Origin: Coemansia sp. RSA 922
Taxonomy: Eukaryota; Kickxellomycota; Kickxellomycetes; Kickxellales; Kickxellaceae
Length of the DNA stretch: 35,836 nt
Direction: 5' to 3'
NCBI GenBank assembly: GCA_027577415.1
Contig: JANBQS010000104.1
Span: forward strand, 1 to 35,836
This document shows positions 27,979 to 35,836 of the stretch, piece by piece. Position numbers and translations under genes: made by a program. The notes beneath the pieces were generated by a model, which saw only the letters and a list, made by a program, of their open reading frames with translations, was not told the origin of the DNA and did no database searches. The stretch's first letter is position 1. Each line of letters opens with the position of its first letter.

Positions 27979-29643
27979 CTAATAGGCAATGTTGCGAAGC
28001 TGGGTTAACTTTGAAGCATATTTGTTGTACATATCATCTTGGAGCACCTTGGAAATACACGCGTTAAATTCGATAGCATCTTTCGGTTCTGTCATCACCC
28101 TACGTAGCTTTGGACACGCCAGCGCTAAAAGTATAATATACTCTGCGATTTGGACTATATTAGACATTCTGTAGTTAAACAGGTGCCAAGTATGCAAGCA
28201 CTTCCCCGCGTTTTCAAATTCAGAGGATATGTGGCCGGGCAACGCGTTGGCTGAGATATATTCAAACTCTTCGCCCAATCCATAGATATAGCATATTAGC
28301 TTGGACAGTGCTGGAAGTCCTTTAATCAAGCCCAATACACTGTATAGAGTCAAACTTGACCTGCATATATGGATTTGTTGAATACACTTAAAGTTGTCGT
28401 TATTCTGCATTGCTGTCATTAGCTTATTGGCAACAAACTGAGTATCAAATTCCAACACCTGAGCAGTGTCTAACAAATTAATCAGAAACCAGCTCATATG
28501 AGATTCAGGAATATGAACAAGTTCTGTGCAGATAGCAGCCTCAATAATTTCTACCGAGCGCAAGCTTTTGTGCCTGTTTTCAAACACTCCGTACTCGCTC
28601 AACCTAGTCACACTATTTCCGTCAATACTCATACCCAGGTATTGTAGAGTATCACTATTCCCTCTGAATAACACGTCGTCAGAATATGGGTAAGACATGC
28701 GTAGTGCTAGTCTTCTCAAACGAGGAAAGGGCACAATACTTTTCGGTGTTGTTATGACAGCAGAAACATCAATAGCAAACGAAATCGTATAAGAGCTTGC
28801 TACCAGAATCATCAAATTCGGGTAGACAACAGCGTTGCCGTTTACGTCACATATCAGTACCCTAGGATCATTAGTAGCGACATTTAAATCTAGAAGCGTA
28901 TTAGAGCACTTGTGAAGCAAGCTTGTACGCACATCTGCTACAGACAGCCCTTGCAATTTCAGTAACGTAAGTTGGGGAATGTAGTCTATAGTTGATCTAT
29001 GCATAATGTTAACCCTTCCCAAGTCTAGCGCTGAGCTTCTAGCCTTGGTAAACAGCTGGTGCATAAAAACACCCAAAGCTCTCTCATCGCCATCTTCTAG
29101 GTTCCAATCGCCCTTACCACTCCTAACCACTACCGACGACGCCGCAGGGGCTATGCGTTTGAGTAGTCGAGCAAACTCTAGAGCGTTGTTAGTGGCATTA
29201 TCATAGACGCAGTTACGTTTAACAGGCCTGTCAGAGAGAAAAATGCGAAGCTTGTGCACGTGAGGCAGGCATGGTGTGTCAACCATGTATTTGGTCAACA
29301 GATCGAAAGCTGTGCCGTTAAATATACTGTTTCTAGAAGCAATTATGCCAAACTCTTTGGCAAAATACTCAGTCTTGTTTGGAAACCAATAGTTATCGAC
29401 CCACGTTGGACGGTCATCATAAATTTCATTGTTATCCTCATATACATTAAGAGTAAGCTCTCTCCACAAGTATTCGAGAGCTACCTGTCGCCACATATAG
29501 CACACAGACAGAACTTCTATCATACTGTCCAAATGGTGATCCTCATCGCATGATATGCGGCGCGAGTCACTAACCACATATTCAATCACTAGATGAAGTA
29601 TTTCAGAAGGAAGAACCTGTGCTACTGATAGAGGATTGGACAT
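27979..29643 (-). CDS. F-box-like protein with leucine-rich C-terminal region
   Basis: A 554-residue single-exon protein starting at ATG 29643 (MSNPLSVAQVLPSEIL). The frame is open to 29718, but the extra 25 residues are Ser-rich leader. Residues about 8-65 form an F-box-like helix set: VLPSEILHLVIEYVV, then VCYMWRQVALEYLWRELTL, the usual Leu-Pro start and Trp-Arg contact area for Skp1. The remainder has repeated Leu-rich stretches (TLLKLQGLSV, CSNTLLDLNV, LRRLALRMSY, DTLQYLGMSI) consistent with a degenerate leucine-rich array that selects substrates. Inference: adaptor of an SCF ubiquitin ligase. Such genes are multicopy in early-diverging fungi. It converges with small gene D and is divergent from the 128-codon gene at 30123. 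Confidence 0.68.
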   Translation of the reverse strand: MSNPLSVAQVLPSEILHLVIEYVVSDSRRISCDEDHHLDSMIEVLSVCYMWRQVALEYLWRELTLNVYEDNNEIYDDRPTWVDNYWFPNKTEYFAKEFGIIASRNSIFNGTAFDLLTKYMVDTPCLPHVHKLRIFLSDRPVKRNCVYDNATNNALEFARLLKRIAPAASSVVVRSGKGDWNLEDGDERALGVFMHQLFTKARSSALDLGRVNIMHRSTIDYIPQLTLLKLQGLSVADVRTSLLHKCSNTLLDLNVATNDPRVLICDVNGNAVVYPNLMILVASSYTISFAIDVSAVITTPKSIVPFPRLRRLALRMSYPYSDDVLFRGNSDTLQYLGMSIDGNSVTRLSEYGVFENRHKSLRSVEIIEAAICTELVHIPESHMSWFLINLLDTAQVLEFDTQFVANKLMTAMQNNDNFKCIQQIHICRSSLTLYSVLGLIKGLPALSKLICYIYGLGEEFEYISANALPGHISSEFENAGKCLHTWHLFNYRMSNIVQIAEYIILLALACPKLRRVMTEPKDAIEFNACISKVLQDDMYNKYASKLTQLRNIAY

Positions 29644-30122
29644 GATGGAAAGAAGAGAAGCTGATAAAGTACTAGAGTTTGAAGAGGTTGAATAATAATG
29701 TTTAAAAGAAAATAACAAGAGAAAGAAAACTGCGGTATAGAGTACTTTTAAAAAAGCCCAATTCTTTTGAGAAAATAGTTGTCTTTTTACAAAAAAAGAA
29801 AAAGGTCTTTAGGTTCAAAAGACAATACTCACCAATGCCGCACTGTTTCACCTCCATGATCAACCAACACTAAATCAAGGGATTGGCAAGTGGCAAGTCT
29901 CCATTTTCTAATAAAGGACAAAACGCCTTTGGCTTTGGTGCTGAGAGAGAGAGAAGCGTCCCTCACCAAGAGAGAGACTTCAGCAGTAGCAGCAGATTGA
30001 AAAAGGTTGGAGGGTGGCGACCTTTTTCTTCTCTCTAAACCACTGCTACTTTTTATAAAAAATTATTATTTAGCTCCATCTTATTCTCTAGCTCTACTCA
30101 AGAATACCCAGTTTGACATACC
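29644..30122. promoter_or_regulatory. Divergent promoter region between the F-box-like gene and the 128-codon gene
   Basis: 479 bp without a gene. It contains a short GA run (29943-29954) and a perfect 9-bp inverted repeat (GAAAAAGGT 29999-30007 and ACCTTTTTC 30020-30028). A TATAAAA lies at 30054-30060, 69 bp before ATG 30123. Confidence 0.5.
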
Positions 30123-30509
30123 ATGAACAAGTTCATTAAACGGTGGATGGAAAAGGATGTCCTATGGGTTGTAGTGGCAAACACCTCGGATGAGTATATT
30201 AGTTGTGTGGCAAACGAGGTTGAAAAATATTATTTCATCACAATGAAAAATGAAAAGTATCGTGAACAAGTTGTTACAAGTTTATGCCCTAATGACAAAA
30301 ATATAATTCCCTGTGTGTTTAAAATTGCCAAAGATGACGCTAACACTTGTGAGTCTGAAGCCACATATGTATTTCGCGTAAACGGCAAGGTGGAGAGAAG
30401 GGGCACTCTACGACTTAAAATACATGACAGTGATTGGGAAGACGTGTGGGATGACTCATTCAATATGCCCTGCGGCTGGGCAATTGTTAGAGATATAAAT
30501 GCAAAATAG
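30123..30509 (+). CDS. Unrecognised 128-residue protein
   Basis: I do not recognise this protein. It starts at ATG 30123 (MNKFIKRWMEKDVLWVVVAN) behind a TATA box at the expected distance, and ends with TAG 30507-30509. It is mixed alpha/beta by eye: repeated short hydrophobic strands (WVVVAN, YYFITM, IPCVFKIA, ATYVFRVN, TLRLKIHD) suggest a beta sandwich. An acidic, aromatic segment (DSDWEDVWDDSF) precedes the end CGWAIVRDI. There is no signal peptide or membrane helix. A/T content is like that of the small DSxVxGD genes and unlike the core genes, but it lacks their motif. It may be a lineage-specific accessory protein. Confidence 0.6.
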   Translation: MNKFIKRWMEKDVLWVVVANTSDEYISCVANEVEKYYFITMKNEKYREQVVTSLCPNDKNIIPCVFKIAKDDANTCESEATYVFRVNGKVERRGTLRLKIHDSDWEDVWDDSFNMPCGWAIVRDINAK

Positions 30510-30921
30510 AGCCAGAATAGCTTATACGACACAAGTAGGCTCAGCATCACAACAGTTGTTTGCATTTTCCTTTATAGTTCCACATACATTTTTTATTTTT
30601 AAATAATAAAAAAATATCCAGTGCAACTTGCTATAGTATCACACTGTCTATCTTTGAGCTGCCAGCTACATTATGCAAAAAATAATACTACCGTGCTAAC
30701 GAGCTGCATTTTGCCAAGCGGTTGGTGCCGCAGTAGTAGCCAGATTCTATCGGATCACAAACGAAAATCAAATCACCGTGTGGCTTGGGGTATATTTCTT
30801 TTAAGGCAAGCTGAGTTGAACAAATTTCGGTTTGTCTTTGCTTTTTTGTATTTTTCAATCTCCTAATCATTTCTCAATCACTGAATAATTTTGTATCTCT
30901 TTTAGTTGGTACTCGCATAAA
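30510..30921. other. Intergenic region upstream of the symplekin gene
   Basis: It contains the AT-rich 3' end of the 128-codon gene (AATAATAAAAAAAT near 30603) and a symplekin leader rich in T. No gene or clear TATA box seen. Confidence 0.4.
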
Positions 30922-33900
30922 ATGGCCAACAGAAGCAACGAGCAAGTGTTGAGCGAGGCAACCGAGTTGTACACGAAGGCTGTACAGGATACGCCGCCCA
31001 ACCGCACATTGTTCGACAACCTAGTGGACCTTATCCAAGAGAGGCCACTAGTACTATATGAGGGCTTTTTCGACAAAGGCTATGAAGCAGCTGCCGCCGT
31101 TATCGACGTTTGCCATGGCGGGGCTGATGTGCAAGAAGACGACACTCTGTCCTTTTTGACGCCACCGGCTGCTTGGGGGTGGGCGGCAATGGAGGAGGCT
31201 GTATGCAGGATACCTCCACCACAGTCGGCATTTGAACCAAAGTACCCTGATTTTGTGCGGCGGTTTTTCGACTTGGCTAACAGGACGCTGAATCATCGCG
31301 ATAGCACGCCGGCACCGATAGTCCGGCGCGTGATTCAGGCGCTTACGCGATTTTGGCCAGAGTTGATGCAGACATGCCTTGGATTCAACCCCGAGGATCC
31401 GATTTGGAAGGAGCGGTATATGGAGATGATGGAGCTGGATAGGCAGGTGCAGCAGCTCATCAATACGTTGGATGATCCGGCGCTGGGCGTGCATCTAGTC
31501 AAGCACCAAGAGACAGCCATCGCCATGTTTACAGAATTGTCCAAAACCGACGCCTACAACAAGGGCGGCTTGGTTGACTTGGGCCACATCCCCGATTCCC
31601 ACGCGTACATCGACAAGGCGGCGCTGGTCAGCCGGGCGGCGTCGGCCAAGCAGCAGCTTATCCAATTGCTGCCGAACAGCGACAACCTGCGTCTGTACAA
31701 CATGTCGTTTATCACGGCGCTCATAAACTCGATGTTTTATCTGATGAGCCTGCGGCCACAGCTTTGTGGCGAGTTTATCGGCAAGCTGATGGAGTGGTAC
31801 GCGGTCATCAACTCGTCGGAGCAAGGGATGACGAACGCGCAGCTGGTAATGATTGGCAAGACCGTGCGCATATCGTTGCTACACTTGCACGCCCAGCCGC
31901 ATATGAGCGAGTACTCGGAGATGCTGGAGAGCAAGCTGGACAAGATTGGCGGGCAGGAGTGGACGGCCTGGCTGGACCGGAAGCAGCGGCAGGATTATAA
32001 GGATCAGAGAGACCGCGAAAAGCAGGAGAGACAGCTTAAGCAGACGAGCAAGCTGCGTAGGCCTCGCGAGGACGACGACAACGATGATGAGGAAAAGCAA
32101 GCGCGTATGCTGGAGGAGAATGCCAAGCGCGTCAAACTCGACAATGTCGCCGCTGGAGTCAGTGCTGCTGCCGCCGCCGCCGCGCTCGCCGCTGAGGAAG
32201 CTGCGGCCAAGGAGGCGGCCATCCAGGCGGCGCAGGCGGCGGCCGGTACGGAGACAGACGTCGAGTTAGCTGAGCAGCTCAAGACGGCGCTGCCCGATTT
32301 GACATTCGACGTGCGGCCTATGGATTCGCTGGCCCCTGGTGACCGTGATATCTTGTTTATTGAGGCCCTGAAGCGCGTGGTTGGTGCGGGATCCGTGGTG
32401 CAAAAGTTTGTTGCGCGCAATCGGCTGCAGGCGCTGGGTGCGAGTACCCAACCGCCACCGCCTTCGAACATCGAGTCTGGCAACGCCACCGAGTCGGGTG
32501 AGCTGGCAACATTGTCGAACGGTATAAGCACTAATGCTGGGATCCTGGAGGACTCGATGCTCATGCTCGTCCGCCTCGTCTGTAGCTGCTACATCGCATC
32601 CAAGGATATTGGCAATGGCCTCAGCGAGGAGGTTGGCGCAGAAGTGAGCGCCAAATGGGCCAAGGTGCATGAGTGTGCTGAATCCGTTCTCGAGTCGATT
32701 GTGGCATCCCCGCGCGAACGCTACGGACTGGGCATACTCCTTTTGTACGAGATCTGGATGGCCGTGGTTATCTTGGACCCCGAGTTGAGCAGCTCGCCTA
32801 GCAAGCAGGGCAGCAAGAGTGGGGGCGCGTGCTCGGCATTGGCGCTGTACTTGCGCTGGAGCGACCGCATCTTTGACGCCATCATTCAGTGCGGCATAGA
32901 TACCACGCTTAGCCAAAAGGCCGCCGCCACGGCAGCTGCAGCAATTGCAGCGGCAGAGAGTGCGTCGGCTGCCGTCGCTGGGCCCACTGCATCTGTTCCA
33001 CAGCCGCCTCCCCAGCAATTGCAGCAGCAGGACCGCCTAATCCTCAACTTTGTGCTCGACGCGCCTTACATCCCTTCGGCCTCGATTAAAAAGCTGGCGG
33101 CTTGCCTGAAGCACGCCGATACAGCGCAGCTGGGGTACGCCTCGCTAGAAAAGGCTATGGAGCTGCGGCCACCCGTCGTGGAGGAGGGCATGAGGGTGCT
33201 GCTCACGAACTGCGGGCACCATGAACGTGCCACGCGTATTGGGTGTATTCGCGCCGTGAAAAAGTACTATACGACGTCAACGCACACATCGACGATTGAA
33301 AGCTGGGCGCGGATGATGCTGAAGAGCGGCATTGACAACGCCGTGAACGAGAGCAAAAGAGTTGCCGCTGACGCTGAAAAGCTGCTCAGTCGGCCGGTGG
33401 AGCCTCTAGAGCCTGGCTTGGACAAGGAGCAGGAGCACGCGGCCAACGAGCGTGCTATCGAACAGAAGAAGGCGGAAGTTATCCAGGTCCACAGGAAGGG
33501 CGAGCTGGACATCGAGGCGTGTTTGGTAAAGCAGGCTGAGCTGCTGCTGGCGCTGTGCACGCGCAACATGGACTTGTACGTGGATGTGCTCACGGCCTAT
33601 GCGACGGCGCCTCCGCCTGTGCAGTTGGTGTTGCGCCGAGTCGTCACGCCGCTGGTAAAGTCTGTGGCTGCTACGCCGGCCAAAATCGTCCCTGCGCTGA
33701 CCAAGTTCCTTGCTGGGGCCGAGTCATTGGTGCTGCGCACGATCTTTATTCTCTCGGCTGAGGGACCGCCCGTGCCGTCCAGTGAGCTGGTTAGTGCTGT
33801 CTTGGAGCTGTGCGATACGCGTGATTTGGATGCTCGGTTCTTTGTGTTTATTGCCAATGGACTGACGAAAGACGAGTCGCTTAGGCGGCTGGGAAGCGTA

Positions 33901-34500
33901 TTGATGCTGCTGAATGGCCGCGAGTCGCAGTGGGGTCTGTTGTCGGAATTCTATTCGCGCCTGACCACGCCCTATTCGGGCAGCCCGAGCGTGCTGAGCC
34001 CGATGGAGCTGCTGCTGGCGCTGCATAGGACAGCGAGCGAGGGCGTGGTGCCTATGAGCAAGGTGTCTGAGGGTCTGGTTGTATATACGGAAATGCGTAA
34101 ACCAGATGGCACACATGTGTTTTCGACGCAAGTGATTGAAGCGGCGCTCAAGATCATGCTCGACGAGTCTGTGGTGTCTCCGCTGATGCTTAGAACGGCC
34201 GAACTCTACTACCGTAAGCGCAGCGGGCCGGCTGGTACGGTGGTTAAACTCTTGGAGAAAATGGTTGAGCGCAATGTGTGGGATATGTCTGATCCTGTGT
34301 ACCTGTCGTTTGCCCAGTGTTTCTATGCCATGCAGCCTGGGTCTCTGGGCTTGGTCAAGCAGCTTCCATCGGATGCACTCAAGAGGATGGTCATTTTGCT
34401 GCCTGCTGTTGAACCATCTGTGCGCAACTACGTGAATGGAATGAACGAAAGTTTCCGAGAAAAGTTCAATTGGCTTCTTATCAGCCATGCACAAGAGTAA
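30922..34500 (+). CDS. PTA1: Symplekin/Pta1, mRNA 3'-end processing scaffold
   Basis: A 1192-residue single-exon protein. Symplekin (Pta1 in yeast) is a scaffold of the cleavage and polyadenylation factor, holding the nuclease module and the Ssu72 phosphatase in the nucleus. The N-terminal HEAT-like region (about residues 1-360) includes NRTLFDNLVDLIQERPLVLY and PAPIVRRVIQALTRFWPELM. A highly charged helix (about 355-410, RDREKQERQLKQ and DDDNDDEEKQ) and Ala-rich stretches (about 415-440 and 675-690) follow. The C-terminal symplekin domain (about 950-1150) shows PPVQLVLRRVVTPLVKSV, SPMELLLALHRTASEG and the end region KRMVILLPAVEPSVRNYVNG. ATG 30922 is the first in frame and gives a family-like N-terminus. 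G/C content is markedly higher than in the accessory gene next to it. Confidence 0.88.
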   Translation: MANRSNEQVLSEATELYTKAVQDTPPNRTLFDNLVDLIQERPLVLYEGFFDKGYEAAAAVIDVCHGGADVQEDDTLSFLTPPAAWGWAAMEEAVCRIPPPQSAFEPKYPDFVRRFFDLANRTLNHRDSTPAPIVRRVIQALTRFWPELMQTCLGFNPEDPIWKERYMEMMELDRQVQQLINTLDDPALGVHLVKHQETAIAMFTELSKTDAYNKGGLVDLGHIPDSHAYIDKAALVSRAASAKQQLIQLLPNSDNLRLYNMSFITALINSMFYLMSLRPQLCGEFIGKLMEWYAVINSSEQGMTNAQLVMIGKTVRISLLHLHAQPHMSEYSEMLESKLDKIGGQEWTAWLDRKQRQDYKDQRDREKQERQLKQTSKLRRPREDDDNDDEEKQARMLEENAKRVKLDNVAAGVSAAAAAAALAAEEAAAKEAAIQAAQAAAGTETDVELAEQLKTALPDLTFDVRPMDSLAPGDRDILFIEALKRVVGAGSVVQKFVARNRLQALGASTQPPPPSNIESGNATESGELATLSNGISTNAGILEDSMLMLVRLVCSCYIASKDIGNGLSEEVGAEVSAKWAKVHECAESVLESIVASPRERYGLGILLLYEIWMAVVILDPELSSSPSKQGSKSGGACSALALYLRWSDRIFDAIIQCGIDTTLSQKAAATAAAAIAAAESASAAVAGPTASVPQPPPQQLQQQDRLILNFVLDAPYIPSASIKKLAACLKHADTAQLGYASLEKAMELRPPVVEEGMRVLLTNCGHHERATRIGCIRAVKKYYTTSTHTSTIESWARMMLKSGIDNAVNESKRVAADAEKLLSRPVEPLEPGLDKEQEHAANERAIEQKKAEVIQVHRKGELDIEACLVKQAELLLALCTRNMDLYVDVLTAYATAPPPVQLVLRRVVTPLVKSVAATPAKIVPALTKFLAGAESLVLRTIFILSAEGPPVPSSELVSAVLELCDTRDLDARFFVFIANGLTKDESLRRLGSVLMLLNGRESQWGLLSEFYSRLTTPYSGSPSVLSPMELLLALHRTASEGVVPMSKVSEGLVVYTEMRKPDGTHVFSTQVIEAALKIMLDESVVSPLMLRTAELYYRKRSGPAGTVVKLLEKMVERNVWDMSDPVYLSFAQCFYAMQPGSLGLVKQLPSDALKRMVILLPAVEPSVRNYVNGMNESFREKFNWLLISHAQE

Positions 34501-35783
34501 ATGTTCACAGTTTTTTGTATTTGTTTTTTTTTTTCTTAATGGCGAATACCATTTTTCTATTGTTCTCTCTAGATAGACGCATGTCAATGCACGTGCGTAA
34601 AAAAAAACAAGGCAGTATTGAGATCTGCCGTGTTGTGATCTTTTTTTTGTTCCGAACGCACGGAGCAATTTTTTTTGTAAACGGTCCAAAATGGTCTGGA
34701 CCGTAGAAATTGACTGACAGTAGGTATTTTTTGTTTACACGCAAATAAAAAAAACAGCTGAGCAATTTTTTCTTTCACAGTTGGTATGCAAGGGGGGTGG
34801 ACAAATACAACATCGAGGTTGGTTTTTTTCTGACGTTGATCCTTTTTCCTCTACTGGGCATGTGGGGTGGTACAGTGTGGAGGGCAAAGAACGTTGCAAA
34901 AGAATTCAAGCTACTGCGCAAGTTGACCACATTTCACAAAAAAAGAAGGAAGAAATTTGCTACGGCACTTGATGTCAGTAGCACCATTTTCATTAAGCAG
35001 AGCTTGAAACTTGAGAATGACGGGGGAAAAAAAAAATAAAAGGAATCAGTTTGACAATTGGTTACAATAGCCAATTGTTCCAACAGTAAAACCCGATGCA
35101 TCATGTCGTAATCAGTGTGGACTGTCCAAAGAAGGACCATAGACCGCATGACAAAAACTTGGTCTTTTTTTGTATCCGGTATCTTTCGTTGATGTCTTTC
35201 TTTTCTGTTTCTATGAGTTCTTGGTAAATCTTGGCTTCTTTTTTATTTGCTCCTTTTTTAGAAGGACCTCTTTTTCTCTTTACGCTTCTCTTTTCTTTAT
35301 TTGTCTTTCTCTCTCTCCCCTTCCTTAAACTCTTTTTTCGCCTCTCCCTTTTTCCCTTTTTCCTCTCCCCTTATTTCGTCTTTCTTTCACGCTCACAAAA
35401 AAAACAGGTTGCTATAAAGGTAGGGGCATAGCCGCTTTTGTAGCCTTTGTATGTGTTTCTTACAACCAGATAAGAAGGGTGAAAAAAAAGCACTCACAAA
35501 ACACCAGAAAGAAATGCCTCTCTCACAAAACAACCTTTTGTGAGGGGAGCAGTAAAAAAGCATTCGATATCTCCCTCCCTTTCTCCCAACTCGAGCAAAA
35601 GTATATATGTTTGCGCTCTTTTCCTCCTTCCATTCATTTTTTCCACTTTTTTTCATCCTCCATTGACGTCTCTATTTTTTTCACTTTTTTGCGTTCATTT
35701 TTTGTATTATTTCGACTCACTCTTTTTGCATATCTCACGACCAATCTCTTCATAAAAATTTATAGACATACGGGCTAGCAATA
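34501..35783. promoter_or_regulatory. Long intergenic and promoter region before a secreted-protein gene
   Basis: 1283 bp without a supported gene. Two perfect 8-bp inverted repeats stand out: ACGGTCCA (34681-34688) with TGGACCGT (34697-34704), and ACAATTGG (35054-35061) with CCAATTGT (35071-35078). GTAAAC and GTTTAC flank the first. From 35236 to about 35395 the plus strand is almost pure pyrimidine, and a second pyrimidine-rich stretch (35566-35730) reaches the next ATG. A frame at 34797-35039 lacks an ATG start and is not supported. Confidence 0.45.
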
Positions 35784-35836
35784 ATGCACGGAAAATTTGC
35801 TAGTGTTATCTTTACGCTTGCCGCAGCCGCTTCATC
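35784..35836 (+). CDS. Secreted or membrane protein, first codons only
   Basis: ATG 35784 opens a frame that runs off the right edge after 17 complete codons: MHGKFASVIFTLAAAAS. This has the form of a signal peptide (short basic start, hydrophobic core, Ala/Ser-rich end), so the product is probably secreted or enters the ER. It is preceded by the long pyrimidine-rich promoter typical of well-expressed fungal genes. The family cannot be told from so few residues. Confidence 0.55.
   Translation, partial: MHGKFASVIFTLAAAAS

Noticed and set aside
34797..35039. Plus-strand frame of 80 codons with one hydrophobic segment and a basic end
   Set aside because: No ATG start, A-run rich end, no family resemblance; probably chance in the symplekin downstream region.

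Overview
The window looks like nuclear DNA of an early-diverging fungus. Evidence: compact protein genes with fungal-type orthologues, short GT-AG introns with CTAAC branch points clustered at gene 5' ends, T-rich promoters, a FunK1-type kinase (a fungus-specific family) and an F-box-like protein of a kind expanded in such genomes. Kickxellomycotina (Coemansia/Linderina-like) is my best guess, by inference only.

Conserved housekeeping genes form three blocks. Block 1 (1-4314): the 3' two thirds of mitochondrial intermediate peptidase (OCT1), a tail-anchored TPR protein, a spliced complex I subunit (NDUFB10-like) and the 18S rRNA processing factor FCF2, which faces the complex I gene across a 269-bp shared promoter. 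Block 2 (11884-23374): a PCI-domain CSN12/PCID2 protein, the checkpoint kinase MEC1/ATR (four exons, 2555 residues) and an MCH1-like transporter. Block 3 (30922-35836): symplekin/PTA1 and the first codons of a secreted protein.

Two AT-richer accessory blocks (about 4.35-11.7 kb and 23.8-30.5 kb) separate them. They hold what looks like an undescribed gene system. Four copies of an 84-89 residue protein with a shared C-terminal motif (DSxVxGDxR) occur here. Three of them (A, B, C) are transcribed divergently from a second, longer protein with an N-terminal helical region, a Pro/Ala/Thr-rich linker and, in two copies, a basic tail (RRQRLRxxTxTERL). The intergenic DNA, core promoter and 3' ends of the small genes are much better conserved than the proteins. 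In two copies a FunK1 kinase gene or fragment follows the longer gene, so the three-gene module at 7.7-11.7 kb is repeated in inverted orientation at 23.8-26.2 kb, flanking the CSN12-MEC1-MCH1 core. Several members are decaying: one longer gene has a nonsense codon and a frame change, and both FunK1 copies are damaged or truncated.

The second accessory block also has a ~175-bp tandem repeat, an F-box-like gene and an unrecognised 128-codon gene. I saw no tRNA, rRNA, CRISPR array or recognisable transposase. Protein names come from family recognition by eye; no database search was possible.
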